Numbered from the stretch's first letter, positions 10,664 to 22,631 are shown. The stretch is 64,000 bases of DNA from Antilocapra americana (GCA_007570785.1 ML664183.1:19939459-20003458), one strand, 5' to 3'. Program-made: numbers and translations. The notes: a model not told the origin generated them from the sequence alone.

Positions 10664-11274
10664 AAAATGGGAAGAATATTTAAAAATTTTGAACAAAGAT
10701 AAATATGTTAAATTATTCATACTCTTGTTTTACTTTTTTCCCAAATTACACATTATTTTGTGTAAATAACACCTTGAAAAAAGCAAGTGAATTTTCTACT
10801 ATTTTAAACTCTATTTTAACAGCATCTCAAAATAATTGTAAAATATAGATCTTAAAGCTAGAGGAAGGGCTCCAGAGAGCTATTCCTTCCAGGTGACTGT
10901 GTTAGATTTAAGTTTGCAGCAGTTTTCAGGGATATCAATGTCTGATGACTTGGTTGACTCTTGAAATGTGAGTTATGGTTTTTATTCCATCCTCTGAAAA
11001 GCAGCTGCTAGATGCAGAATTGAGCAATATTTGTTACTATTTCAGGAAAAAGTCCAATTGTAAATGAATGTGGGAGAAGATTACAAAGTCAGACATCATA
11101 ATTTTGGGTTTTACAGCTTGGTTTTGAGACCTCTGGTGTCAGTAGAAATCAATTCAAATACTGGCTATGTCATGAATTGCCTATGTGACTACAGGCCTTA
11201 ATTTCTGTCTCCTATAAAATGGGTTGATTGCAAAAGATGGCATCTAAGTTTCCTTTTAAAAAAATTCTAAAATT
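10664..11274. other. Mostly unassigned, with one MIR
   Basis: Apart from the MIR at 11110-11260, no family is recognised. The patch near 10855-10930 is faintly MIR-like but not callable. Confidence 0.45.
11110..11260 (+). mobile_element. MIR
   Basis: TTTTGAGACCTC, TTCAAATACTGGCTATGTCA, CTATGTGACTACAGG, then TTTCTGTCTCCTATAAAAT. This is the MIR order of tRNA-related part followed by the conserved core. Confidence 0.7.
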
Positions 11275-12000
11275 AATATGTATCAATATTGAAAAACTAG
11301 AATACAAGTACAAAAAAGCCTAAAATCACTCATAATTTCACAACTTAGAAAAAATCAGTATAATAATGTTATTGTGTATTTACTTTGATTTCATTATACA
11401 AATGTATACCACTCAGCTATGTATTTTACATATTATATATTTCCATACATATTTATGTTCATACATATATTTCTCATACACATATTTTACTTATTATAAA
11501 ATTGATTCATACAATAATCCATTCTGTTTTGTATTCATTTACTATATCAAAAACATTTTCCCATGTTATATAAAAAATATAATTTAACGATTTTATTATC
11601 TAGAAAGTATAACTTGTTTAACAGCTGTTGTTGTTTAGTTGCTAAGTCCTGTCTGATTCTTTTGTGACCCCGTGGACTGTAGCCTGCCAGGCTACTCTGT
11701 CCATGGAATTTCCCAGGCAAGAACACTGGAGTGGGTTGCCATTTCCTTCTTCTGGGTATCTTCCCAAAGCAGGGGTCAAACTCTCCTCTCCTGCATTGCC
11801 AGGCAGATTCTTTACCATTGAGGCACCAGGGAAACCCTTGCAATAGTTACTGATTATTATTTAACTTATAGCTTTTCATAATTATGGAAAAAATGATTAT
11901 ATTCTTTCATATCAATGTCAGTGTATATCATTTATTATTCAGTAATAGGGAATTATTAGATCAAAACACTACACTTATAAAGACCATTTGAAAGTTTAAA
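11275..12000 (-). mobile_element. Old L1M 3' UTR, split by a SINE
   Basis: The plus strand reads like the reversed 3' UTR of ancient L1s: AAAATCACTCATAATTTCAC, a TATAT/ACATAT-rich part, CATTCTGTTTTGTATTCATT, TTTTCCCATGTTATA and, beyond the SINE, GGGAATTATTAGATCAAAAC. Divergence is high, so the subfamily is not resolved. The Bov-tA at 11622-11837 interrupts it. Confidence 0.45.
11622..11837 (-). mobile_element. Bov-tA SINE
   Basis: The minus strand begins GGGTTTCCCTGGTGCCTCAA (tRNA head) and ends in GCAACTAAACAACAACAGC, the (AAC)n-type tail. Clean Bov-A body between. No convincing target duplication. Confidence 0.92.
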
Positions 12001-12561
12001 TTCTAAACTGAGATTGTCATTTTCATAGAGATTCAGAATACATGAAAAACTAAAAAAGATCAATATAAATATTGCCAACTCTAGATTTAGCTTATTTGAA
12101 AATAGTCAGCTAGTGTTCTACACAGAGCACATTCCCAATAAGACCTTTTGAAATAACAAACAAAAGAAAATCAAATTAAAAACATTTGAACGGTTGGGAT
12201 CAGGAAGTGTATATTTCACACTGGCTTCCAGGTTTGTTTCTCTGAACCAACTCTGTGGTATCTTAAAGGCATTTCTAATGATTTGTTGTAAAAAAAATTT
12301 ATGAGATATCCAATGTCAGGAAAAAACTTGCTGAGAAATGATTCTGATTATGTATTTTAGAGACAAACTTTGCAAAATCTCTGACTGCATCCTTCTGGGT
12401 TGTACTTTTAAAGCCTCTCATCTACCATGGCACGCCAATCTGTATTTAACTATGTCACGGTTTTTAGTTCTGCATTCTCCAAATTTGTCACTAGATGGGA
12501 GAAGAGGACTTTGGTTAGATTCTAGTGTAAGCATTTCATTTGGTGTCTGATATAGAGTCTC
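12001..12561. other. Unassigned sequence
   Basis: No gene or repeat family recognised. 12380-12540 is less AT-rich than its surroundings. Confidence 0.5.
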
Positions 12562-12766
12562 TTCTGACTCATTGGAAAAGACCTTGATGCTAGGAAAGAC
12601 AAGGCAGAAGGAGACGGGTGGCAGAGGATGAGATGGTTTGATAGCATCATTGAGTCAATGGACACAAATCTGAGCAAATTCGTGGTAATAGTGAAGGAGA
12701 GGGGCCCTGGCATGCTGCAGTCCATGGGGCCGCAAAAAGTCAGGTGGGACTTAGCAACTGAACCAC
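12562..12766 (+). mobile_element. BovB extreme 3' end
   Basis: Begins TTCTGACTCATTGGAAAAGA and follows the BovB 3' terminal ~200 bp through CAGTCCATGGGGCCGCAAAA to TTAGCAACTGAAC. Many substitutions. It could equally be called an Art2-type BovB-derived unit. Confidence 0.85.
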
Positions 12767-13554
12767 AAAAACTAATAGGATCCATTTGGTTATAGTCATC
12801 AGAATTCATTCATTTATTATACCTTTTTGCACCCAGTGGTAAATTTTGTTAGAGTAATTTGAGTACCATTTAGAGCATTCTTTAATACTACATAAATTTG
12901 TTGTCCCTTCCCAAGTGATTGCAGGGTTATGCTGAGGAGTGGCTATTTTTGTTATACTGTTATAACTTGTTTGTCAGTGTGGATATTATGTAGACCCCAC
13001 CTAGCCTGGGGACAGGCATTTATCAGTGTATTAGTCTTTGGCCCTGGATCTATTGAGGATAGCTCTCTATATAGCTATCTGGAGCTTGAGCAAGATCATA
13101 GCCAACCTGTTGACCACAGCTCCTCCTCTGAGACACAGATTGAAATCTGCAGTACTGTATGCCACTTTTTAAGGTTGTACATTTCAATTTTTGTACTCCT
13201 AGGTGTGTGGACATTGATTATATTAAAAACTATCTATGAGCTGCCCAATTCTACACTGTATTATTTTCTGCCTTGATATTCCTCCATTATCTTCAATTAA
13301 GTTTTTAAATTTTATCCATTTATTATAGTTTTGTTCAGTGAAACTGTGTCCACTTAATCTAGTTTTTCTTAATGAAAGGGTTCATAGGAATGACTCAATT
13401 AATCATAATCAAATCACTCTAATGGTTTGCAAATATGCCCTCCATATGAACCATCCTTGTATATCAGGTGGTGGTGTTTTTAGATCAATTTTAGTATTTA
13501 ACATTTAAGAGTAAATAATAATAAATTTTATGTATTTCCCCATACAGCTCTCTT
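12767..13554. other. Unassigned sequence
   Basis: No exon or repeat recognised. The 115-codon frame at 12929-13276 (+) has no recognisable domain and no supporting context. Confidence 0.45.
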
Positions 13555-13980
13555 TCAATTCTTTATTTCTAAGCTCTATGCTTCTGTGTGTACACCTTCT
13601 TCACTGTTTTGACTACTGCATTTGATAGATGCATTGCATAGTGTGCATCTACCATATTTATTCATCCATTTCCTAATTAACTTTCTGCTATTACATACAA
13701 TGCTTTGATGATTCTTTTCATCTGTACTTGTCTTTATACATAAGTTTTCAAGATTTTCTAGAATTTACATCTAAGAGACAAGCGATTGTTCCATTATGTA
13801 TATGGTTACTAACTTTTAGTAATACTTTCCCAAATGGTTTTATCAATACACTTCTTCCCCTGCCAGAAAAACTGTTTCTTGCCTAGTCAATACTTGATAC
13901 ATGCTGCTTTCCAATTTTTGTCTTTTTTTGTGGTTGTTGTGTGGGTTCTAATTGAGATGGCAATTTGCTACCCTTTGGTG
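13555..13980 (-). mobile_element. Old L1M 3' UTR
   Basis: The plus strand shows the reversed L1 3' UTR landmarks: ATTTATTCATCCATTTCCTA, TGCTATTACATACAATGCTT, CATCTGTACTTGTCTTTATA, ACTTTCCCAAATGGTTTTAT and a late GAGATGGCAATTTGC. Diverged, subfamily not resolved. Confidence 0.6.
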
Positions 13981-13997
13981 TTATTGAATAGAGAAAA

Positions 13998-14210
13998 GTG
14001 AAAGCTTTAGTTGCTCAGTTGAGTAAAACTATTTGTGATCCCATGGACCATAGCCCACCAGGCTCCTCTGTCCATGGAATTTTCCAGGAAAGGGTACTGG
14101 AATGGGTAGCTATTCCCTTCTCCAGGGAATCTTCCTGACCCAGGAATTAAACCCCAGTCTCCTGCATTGCAGGTAGGTTTTTTATCATCTGACCCACCAG
14201 GGAAGCCCAC
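13998..14210 (-). mobile_element. Bov-tA SINE
   Basis: The minus strand starts GGGCTTCCCTGGTGGGTCAG. The body continues to GCAACTAAAGCTTTC-like sequence at the left end. A 13-bp duplication TGAATAGAGAAAA at 13985-13997 and 14211-14223 defines the insertion, which lies just beside the old L1M fragment. Confidence 0.93.
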
Positions 14211-14223
14211 TGAATAGAGAAAA

Positions 14224-16566
14224 AAAGCTGGAAAAGAAGGAAGAACATATTTTCCCTGGGCCTGGATGCCAGGTCTTTTATGGAACAGAGATGGGGAGAG
14301 GTGAGGAAGCAAAGTAAGAAAAAAAAACATTTAATTCTTAAAGATATCTCCTAGATTGGCATGCCTCGGGCAGGGGGATGTGTTAGTTTCTTATTCTTAC
14401 GGTCATTCACAGGTGGGCAGATGTCAGATTATCTCCCTGTGAGCTAAACTAAGGCACTTTAGTTTATGGATCAGGAGGATGAGGGGAGGGAGTTCTCTGA
14501 GACAGGCCACTATGTATGATTATATTAATAACAAAGCAGAAAAAAAACCAAGAGTTAAAATTAAAGAAATAGATTTAGCATGGAAGAGTCAAAATTAACT
14601 CTTTCCTATTACGTTATTACATAGGTAGCAGAATCAGAAATTACATAATGTATGTAAGGTATGTCATTCTAAATTTAAGTAAGCAAAATAAAATATCAGA
14701 GGGAAGAGATTATCATGGAACATTATTTATTTGGGGAGAAAAGTGTTTAGATAATTTCCCCCTTTGTATTAATATATTTTAATATAGGATAGTCACATGT
14801 GACATTAAAATTATAGTGTAATTTTCTTCTTTTATTGTACTTTTCTTTGAATAACTTAAAAACATTGAGAGTTTTACATCAAGAAAGAAATTCTTGTCAT
14901 AGCACATTAATTATACATTATCAATGTTGAAGTGTAAAACTTTGAAATGTTTACCATACCATTTTCAGTAAGGTTCTACTCATTCATGACTCATTTAAGT
15001 GGGTTAACGATAAGCTTGAAAACCTTTGGAAAGAATCTATATGAATAGTTCAGTAACAGTAATTTTTCTACATAAATGTAACAAAATGCACAGTGACTGT
15101 TAGATTGAAAGAGGTTTTTATTCAGTAAGGATGGAAAAGAATGAAACATATATGCTGAAATAGACACCTAATCTCCCACAGAAAAAAGTAAGTGCTATTA
15201 AACCATTCCATACATGATTAATGTCTATTGATGACAGTGTTTTACCATCACAAGTTAAGCTATTTATAGACAGAATAATATAAAGGAAGATCTTTGGCAA
15301 ATTCCCAAGGATTATTTTTATTATACTCTAGAGTAAGGCTCCAGATAATACAATTAATATTTGCTGGATTGAAACTGATGAAATTTAAGAAAATGGGAAA
15401 TCAAAGTGAAGTGAGTCAATGAACATGGTAGTTAAATGAAGCCCTCTGAATTAGTTAATTTTATTGATATATTTTCTTGGCTGAAATCATCATCATTATT
15501 TCGATTGATGTTTAAGATCAATATGCTATCACTTGTTCACTCATTACAAAAGCATTTACTGCATAATTGTTTGGCAACATTTCATTTTCTTTTTGAAACA
15601 TACAAGGACTCATGGGATGTACGTTTTGCCCTTAGGAAGTTCATGGCCTAACATGGTAGGTGGTGGTTTTACAATAAATAGGTCTGTTTTATAATATTCT
15701 ACTTATTTCCATAGGAGAATTGAGCCCTTCTAGTGACACATGACAGCAGTGCTCTCTGTCACTTCAAGTGACAGCCTTTAAGCATCCGTGTGTATTCACC
15801 ATGCTCCTTCCTCTTCTATAATAACCAATGATATTCCAGATCCATGGGCCCCAACAAGCTGAGTTTTTAAGTGAAGATATAATCTAGCATGGACCCTTTC
15901 TGCTTAAAGGAAGATCAAATTCCTTGAGCCCATCCTGACCAAAAAAAAAAAACTGACCAAGATAATTACACTATTAACTTTATTTATTCATTCAGAAAAT
16001 ACTGAGTGTTCTGGCCAAAGTACCATATTAAGCATAATAAGAACCAGGGATACAATGTCAAATTGGATACAATTCTTATCTTCAGGTTGTGACTGGCTAG
16101 TAGGAGTAGATAGATATGTATACAGTAAAGTTGTAGGTTTGTTGTTAGCAGTTGGCATGTAGTATGGCATGCAAACATATGACAAACTTACTGACTTCTC
16201 AGAGTTCAAAAGAAATGAAAAGGAAGGTGATGTTTCAGTGAAACTTGGAATGTGCGGAAAATCCCTCCCCTGGATTTAATAGGAGAGATTGTAAAGAATA
16301 TGCCTTGAAAATGACAGTGCCAAAAAGACAGATTCATCAGCAAAGACAAGTCTTCTGAAACATAATAGAAAATTCAGGAATCTAACAATAGTGGTAAAAT
16401 TGCAGAATGAAAGTAAAATGAAGATAGTCATGCTGAGGGAATTTAACTCATCTTATGAGCCATGTGGATGCTCTAAAATATTTTAAGCTAAAGAATACTT
16501 GAGAAATGGGATGAGACTTGTACTTGACAAAAACCACTGTGATATCAGTATAGATTAGAATGTAGT
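14224..16566. other. Long interval with only faint ancient repeats
   Basis: No exon recognised. 14340-14520 is a less AT-rich patch with no family seen. 15560-15680 and 15968-16225 resemble the widespread old mammalian repeat whose layout is a tracking phrase like CAGGGATACAATG...TTATCTTCAGG, but I cannot name it. An A12 run lies near 15940. Confidence 0.4.
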
Positions 16567-16578
16567 TTGTACAGCGAG

Positions 16579-16759
16579 GGCTTCCCTTGTGGCTCAGCTG
16601 GTAAAGAATCTGTCTACAATGTGGGAGACCAGGATTCAGTCCCTGGGTTGGGAAGATCCCCTGGAGAAGGGAAAAGCTACCTACTCTGGCCTGGAGAATT
16701 CTATGAACTGTATAGTCCTTAGGGTAGCAAAAAGCTGGACATGACTGAGCGGCTTTCAC
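16579..16759 (+). mobile_element. Bov-tA SINE
   Basis: Starts GGGCTTCCCTTGTGGCTCAG and ends GACTGAGCGGCTTTCAC. The flanks TTGTACAGCGAG (16567-16578) and TTGTACAGCAAG (16760-16771) are an 11/12 target duplication. Confidence 0.93.
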
Positions 16760-16805
16760 TTGTACAGCAAGAAGCTCAGGAAACTGCCCTGAGAGTATAT
16801 CATCA

Positions 16806-17009
16806 AATAAGAAAGTCAAAGTAAGACTGCAGAGAAAATAGTAGTAGTGAAGAAAGGACATTTAGAGATGATATTAAGAAGGCAGAACCATCATAAAAAT
16901 AATAGCTCATTTTGATTAAGCATTTACTCTGTTCCAGGCACTGTGTTAACTTCTTTATAAGAATTTACCTAATTCTTGTAATAGACTTAAACTTATCTTG
17001 TTTGTAACC
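16806..17009. repeat. Local direct repeat, copy A
   Basis: Matches 17822-18006 in the same orientation about 1 kb away. Shared blocks include AAGGACAT, AAGGCAGAACCATCATAAAA, CATTTACTCTGTTCCAGGCA and AGAATTTACCTAATTCT. Similarity includes non-MIR flanking sequence on the left, so it is a duplication and not two independent MIRs. Confidence 0.85.
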
Positions 17010-17125
17010 TCTCTAAGTCACAGAAAAGTCAGGAGTTGCCATTATATAGTTAGAAGTGGTAATGCTGGAATTATGCATAGGATATTTTACTTCAGGCCAC
17101 ATTCTCTTAATCACTAGTTTATTAA
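16900..17125 (-). mobile_element. MIR, near full length
   Basis: The plus strand reads as reversed MIR: TAAGCATTTACTCTGTTCCAGGC, ACTTCTTTATAAGAATTTAC, TCACAGAAAAGTCAGGAG, ATAGTTAGAAGTGGTAATGC, then TTCTCTTAATCACTAG. Its right part lies beyond the duplicated segment. Confidence 0.75.
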
Positions 17126-17821
17126 TGTATACTACCTTTGTAAGCACAATAGGACTTTATGGTTTATTAAATAATTATATATGTGATAATTATCATAAAA
17201 TTATGGTAACATAGGGGAAAAATGATTAAAGAAACAAGAAAAAGGCTTCAATATAGAAGTGCTAATTGAAATAGGCTTTAGTAAGCAGCAAGATTTCAAT
17301 AAGTGAAATATGTGAGAAGTTCATTCTAGACATAATTAAATACATAAAGTTAAGAACTTATGGAGACTTTTTGTAGTGGGTGGGGAAGGAGTTTTGCAGT
17401 GAGTTTTGAACAACTATTGAATTATCAAATACTTTTTGCAGAAAGTGATAGATATTCAATAAATATATTCTCATTTAAGTTTTATGAAAAATAAGGCTGG
17501 TATGATATATTTAGATTAGATCATCAAAGAATTTAAAAGCTAATCTAATTAGGTACCTTTTAGAAGTTTGAGAACTAAGGAAAAAATTATACATTCTATG
17601 ACTTATTCATAGCAGTCTGAAGTAGAGTACAGAATGATGGTTGTAGGATTAATTAGAAGCTTATCCTCTAGGTCAGATAAAATATAACCGGAGCCTAAAA
17701 AGCTAGTGGTGGTGAATAAGGAAACTGAAAAATTAGGAAAATATAGCATAAAAATTTTACTGGATGTGGGGAATTAAATATATTACTATAATATATATCA
17801 TACCTATTATGATCATTTCAA
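17126..17821. other. Unassigned AT-rich sequence
   Basis: Separates the two copies of the local repeat. No family recognised. Confidence 0.5.
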
Positions 17822-18006
17822 ATAAAATCAGAATAAGATAGAAATAGTGAAAAAAGGACATATAAAGATAGTATTAATAAGGCAGAACCATCATAAAAAT
17901 GATAGCTCATTTTCATTGAGCATTTACTCTGTTCCAGGCACTGTGAACTTCTTTACAAGAATTTACCTAATTCTTTAATATACTTAAACTTACATTGTAT
18001 GTAACA
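17822..18006. repeat. Local direct repeat, copy B
   Basis: Second copy of 16806-17009. It holds only the beginning of the reversed MIR (about 17907-18006), then diverges into AT-rich sequence. It lacks the TTAA trinucleotide region of copy A near the middle of the MIR (CTGTGAACTT against CTGTGTTAACTT). Confidence 0.85.
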
Positions 18007-18719
18007 TATGTATTATGATATATATGTTATAATAATAAGATAAAACTATCATCTTCATGATGATTGGATGCATAAAGAAGAAGATAGAATCAATATTTTG
18101 TTATTACTTCCTAAAATGTGTAATTTGAATTTAGTCATGAGAAATATCAGAGAAACAGCAATGTTACTGAAAAAAAGACTGAGAAACTGTGATTAAGGGA
18201 GGATGAAGTGCCATGATATTTAAATACAGTAAGTAATCCTAAATGGAAACTAAGTTCAAATTTTGTTTGTTTTGGCTTTAAGGATCATTGCTATGATAAC
18301 TAGTAAAATATTAATCTGGTTTTAGGATTAGATAATATCATGTTAGTGTTATTTGTGGATTTTGATAGAAGTATTGTAAGTTTAAGAGAGTATACTTTTC
18401 CTTATGAAATAGACATTGATGTATTATAGATTTAAATTTCAAAATTTAAAAGATATAGAGTAAGATGTCTTACAAGTTAATATAATTAAATAGAAATAAA
18501 CAAAAAGAAAATAAATAGAAAAGACTCAGATAATTGAGAATTAAGTAACACATCCAGATAACCATATTAAAAATATTTTGAACCACATAATAAAAATATA
18601 ACATATCAAAATGTTGAAGATGTTGATAAAATAGTATTTACATGAGACTTTAAAAATTTACTTGCTTCAGAAAATAAGATAAATTCAAAATTAATTATCT
18701 AAACTCCCACATTAAGGTT
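18007..18719. other. Unassigned AT-rich sequence
   Basis: No family or exon recognised. It may contain more of the old L1 that becomes recognisable from about 18720. Confidence 0.4.
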
Positions 18720-19114
18720 TAAAAAATAAGCAAATTAAAGCTAGAATAGTATGAGAAAAAAATTAATTAAAGAATAGATTTATAATAAAGAAAATTAATA
18801 AAGCCAAGCAATTTTTATTACAAAATCAAGTTAATAAAACACTACAAACACTTACTAAACCATAAGCTAGAATACATAAAATTATCAGTAAAAGGAATAT
18901 AATGGGACATAACTGCAGATCACACAGCTATGAAAAGTACAGTAAGACAATACAAAAAAACTTTGATTAATTCAAACTTAAATGCCATATATTCCTTGAA
19001 AATTATAACATAAAACCAAGTTGAAATAGAAAATTGAAGTATTCCTATATGAATTAATGTTTTGAATCTTTGTCAGTCTTTCAGTAAAGAAAGTTTCAAG
19101 ACCAGATGGTTTCA
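18720..19114 (+). pseudogene. Decayed L1 ORF2, part 1
   Basis: A-rich sequence matches the L1 ORF2 stretch between endonuclease and reverse transcriptase: AAATTAATAAAGCCAAGC, GGGACATAACTGCAGATC, then AAGACCAGATGGTTTCA at the right edge, where L1 has its PDG-F motif. The reading frame is destroyed. The BovB at 19115-21273 cuts it; L1 resumes at 21274 with the repeated GTTTCA followed by CTGGTAAACTTTATTAAATA. Confidence 0.65.
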
Positions 19115-21273
19115 TTTGCTCAGTTCAGTTCAGTTCAGTCACTCAGTCATGTCGAAATCTTTGCGACCCAATGAGCTGCAGCACACCAGACCTCTGTCCA
19201 ACACCAACTCCCGGAGTCCACCCAAACTCATGTCCATTGAGTCGGTGATGTCATCCAGCCATCTCATCCTGTGTTGTCCCCTTCTCTTCCTGCCCTCAAT
19301 CTTTCCCAGCATCAGGTCTTTTCAAATCAGTCAGCTCTTCGCATCATGTGGCCAAAGTATTGGAACCTTCAACGTCAGACGATCCAATGAACAGCCAGGA
19401 CTGATCTACTTTTGGATGGACTGGTTGGATCTCCTTGCAGTCCAAGGGACTCTCAAGAGTCTTCTCCAACACTGCAATTCAAAAGTATCAATTCTTCGGT
19501 GCTCAGCTTTCTTTATAGTCCAACTTTCATATCCATACATGACTACTAGAAAAACCATAGCCTTAACTAGATGGACCTTTGTTGACAAAGTAATGTCTCT
19601 GCTTTTTAATATGCTGTATAGGTTGTCATAACTTTCCTTCCAAGGCATAAGTGTCTTTTAATTTTATGGCTGCAGTCACCATCTGAAGTGATTTTGGAAA
19701 CCCCAAAAATGAAGTAGGACACTGTTTCCACTGTTTCCCCATCTATTTGCCATGAAGTGATGGGACCAGATGCCATGATATTAGTTTTCTGAATGTTGAG
19801 CTTCATTCTCCTCTTTCACTTTCATCAAGAGGCCCTTTAGTTCTTCACTTTCTGCCGTAAGAGTGGTGTCATCTGCATGTTTGAGGTTATTAATATTTGT
19901 CTTGGAAACCTTGATTCAAGCTTTTGCTTCTTCCGGCCCAGTGTTTCTCATGATATAGTCTGCATAGAAATTAAATAAGCAGGGTGACAATATACAACCT
20001 TGACGTACTCCTTTTCCTATTTGGAACCAGTCTGTTGTTTCATGTCCAGTTCTAACTGTTGCTTCCTAACCTGCATACAGGTTTTTCAAGAGGCAGCTCA
20101 GGTGGTCTGGTATTCCCATCTCTTTCAGAATTTTCTACAGTTTATTGTGACCCAAACAGTCAAAGGCTTTGCATAGTCAATAAAGCAGAAATATATGTTT
20201 TTCTGGAACTCTCTTGCTTTTTCGATAATCCATTGGATGTTGGCAATTTGATCTTTGGTTCCTCCCCCTTTTCTAAAACCAGCTTGAACATCTGGAAGTT
20301 CATGGTTCATGTACTGTTGAAGCCTCACTTGGAGAACTTTGAGCATTACTTTACTGGCATGTGAGATAAGTGCAATTGTGCAGTAGTTTGAGCATTCTTT
20401 GGCATTTCCTTTCTTTGGGATTGGTATGAAAACTGATCTTCTCCAGTCCTGTGGCCACTGCTGAGTTTTCCATATTTGCTGGTATATTGAGTGCAGCACT
20501 TTCACAGCATCATCTTTCAGGATTTGAAATAGCTCAACTGGAATTTCATCACCTCCACTAGCTTTATTTGTAGTGATGCTTCCTAAGGCCCACTTGACTT
20601 CACATTCCAGGATGTCTGGCTCTAAAAGAGTGATCACACCATTGTGATTATCTGGGTCGTGAAGATCTTTTATGTACCATTCTTCTGTGTATTCTTGCCA
20701 CCTCTTCTTAATATCTTCTGCTTCTGACAGGTCCATATGATTTCTGTCCATTATTAAGCCCATCTTTGCATGAAATATTCCCTTGGTATAATTTTCTTGA
20801 AGAGATCGCTAGTCTTTCCCATTCTGTTGCTTTCCTCTATCTTTGCATTGATCACTGAGGATGGCTTTCTTATCTCTCCTTGCTATTCTTTGGAACTCTG
20901 CATTCAAATGGGAATATCTTTCCTTTTCTCCTTTGCTTTTCACTTCTCTTCTATTCACAACTATTTTAAGGCCTCCTCAGACAGCCATTTTGCTTTTTTG
21001 CATTTCTTTTTCCTGGGAATGTTTTTGATCCCTATCTCCTGTACAGTGTCACCAACCTCTGTCCATAGTTCATCAGGCACTCTGTCTATCAGATCTAGTC
21101 CCTTAAATCTATTAGTCGCTTCCACTGTATCATCATAAGGGGGTTGATTTAGGTTGTACCTGAATGGTTTAGTGGTTTTCTCCACTTTCTTCAGTTTAAG
21201 GCTGAATTTGACAATAAGGAGTTCATGATCTGAGCCACAGTCAGCTCCTGGGCTTGTTTTTGCTGACTGTATA
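19115..21273 (-). pseudogene. BovB LINE, 5'-truncated, inserted in L1
   Basis: About 2.16 kb of BovB from its 3' tail (AGTTCAGTTCAGTTCAGT, left) to the C-terminal end of the endonuclease (right). Minus-strand frames: 20961-21332 contains the endonuclease end with SDHELL and the linker KWLSEEALK. 20125-20763 contains the reverse transcriptase N-terminal half with FIDYAKPLT, where a frameshift replaces the expected FDCVDH. 19406-19648 contains the [18 protein letters not shown] block. The YADD site at 19868-19879 encodes HADD. A 6-bp duplication GTTTCA (19109-19114, 21274-21279) marks the insertion. The copy is non-functional. Confidence 0.93.
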
Positions 21274-21279
21274 GTTTCA

Positions 21280-21401
21280 CTGGTAAACTTTATTAAATAT
21301 TTAATGTCAGAAATATTCCCAATATTACCCAAGGCCAGAAAATAGAAGATGTGGAATAATTCCTAACTATTAATAGTTTTATGAGTCCCTCTTTAGTAGG
21401 A
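21280..21401 (+). pseudogene. Decayed L1 ORF2, part 2
   Basis: Continues the L1 of part 1 directly after the BovB: CTGGTAAACTTTATTAAATA, then GAAAATAGAAGATGTGGAAT and TCCTAACTATTAATAGTTTT, matching consecutive ORF2 blocks. The Bov-tA at 21402-21610 interrupts it. Confidence 0.6.
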
Positions 21402-21610
21402 TGGGCTTCCCTGGTGACTCAGATGATAGAGTCTACTTGTAGTGCAGGAGACCTGAGTTCAGTCCCTGGGCAGGGAGATCCCCTGGAGAAGGGAATGGCT
21501 GCCCACTCCAGTATTCTTGCCTGGAGAATTCCATGAACAGAGAAGCTTGGCTGGCCACAGTCCATGGGTTGCAAAGAATCAGACATGACTGAGTGACTAA
21601 CACTTTCACT
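21402..21610 (+). mobile_element. Bov-tA SINE
   Basis: TGGGCTTCCCTGGTGACTCA head, GTTCAGTCCCTGGGCAGG, and a body ending GACTGAGTGACTAACACTTT. Inserted within the old L1. Confidence 0.92.
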
Positions 21611-22065
21611 TTGCTTTTCATGAGTATAATAACAAAACATAACAATCAATTAAAGAAACAAATCCTGTGGATCAATATACCTCAGAATCATGGAAACAAA
21701 AATATATTTTTAAAAACTGCAAATCATATCCAACAATATATAAATGGAAAATATATAATGCAACCACTATCAAATCCCAGATAACTTTTATGTAGGAATT
21801 AACAAATTAATTCTAAAAGCTATATACAAAGGGAAGGGACCTAGAATAGTCTAAAGGACCTTTAAAAGAGATCAGTGTTGGCGAGGAAGGCTTATAATTC
21901 CCAATCTCAAAACTTACTGAAAAGCTCCTGTAATTGAAACAGCATGATGCTGGTATAAAGATAATCATATATATCAATGCAATAGAATTGAGTCCAGAAA
22001 TAAACCCATACAGCTATGGCTAATTTTGTAACAGAGGGAACCATTAAAACAATTTGGACTTGATA
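21611..22065 (+). pseudogene. Decayed L1 ORF2, part 3
   Basis: Resumes the same L1: ATCCAACAATATATAAATGG, an internal deletion near 21765, ACAAAGGGAAGGGACCTAGA, CTCAAAACTTACTGAAAAGC, ATAGAATTGAGTCCAGAAAT and AACCCATACAGCTATGG. These are late-RT to C-terminal blocks of ORF2. Frame destroyed. Confidence 0.75.
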
Positions 22066-22391
22066 TAAAGAGAAAAGCTATACTGACTTAAATTCCTCCA
22101 GAATTTCAGAAATTGAGTTTTTTCAGTATAGCCGTGTCTGTTGTTTGAGCTGTGTATTTTGGCATGAACAAGAGCAAGGATAATAAAGAGATCCATACTT
22201 AGCTGCTTGAACATAACTGCCATGTTCAAGCTCAGGAAAACCAGTGTCAGGATCCATTGCAATATGCATCTGGCATAGTTCTGAAAGAGGCAAGGAGCAA
22301 CTTGAGAGAATTTTTCATGCCAAAGAGAAATTTAGAAGAAATCCTAATAGCTATTTTCAATGAGTTTTATACATGCATAATTTTGTAGTCA
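22066..22391. other. Unassigned sequence
   Basis: No recognisable L1 continuation or other family; 22080-22320 has a more balanced composition. Confidence 0.45.
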
Positions 22392-22405
22392 TTCTATAAT
22401 GCTTT

Positions 22406-22617
22406 GTTGTTGTTGTTTAGTCACTAAGTCATGTCCAAGTCTTTTGTGACCCCATGAACTATAGCCCACCAGACTCCTCTGACCATAGGATTTCTCAGAC
22501 AAGAATACTGGAGTGGGTGGCCATTTCCTTCTCCAGGGATCTTCCAGACCCAGGGATTGAAACTATAGCTCCTGCGCCACAGGCGGATACTTTACTACTG
22601 AGTCACTAGGGAAGCCC
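22406..22617 (-). mobile_element. Bov-tA SINE
   Basis: The minus strand starts GGGCTTCCCTAGTGACTCAG and ends in an (AAC)n tail at the left. The target duplication TTCTATAATGCTTT (22392-22405) and TTCTATTATGCTTT (22618-22631) matches 13 of 14 bases. Confidence 0.94.
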
Positions 22618-22631
22618 TTCTATTATGCTTT

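Noticed and set aside
19118..19142. Short tandem TTCAG repeats, also at 36738, 48467 and 61356
   Set aside because: This is the normal terminal repeat of the BovB 3' end, not a CRISPR array or satellite.
19062..19631. 189-codon plus-strand frame
   Set aside because: It is the antisense of the BovB C-terminal coding region; the real (broken) frame is on the minus strand.
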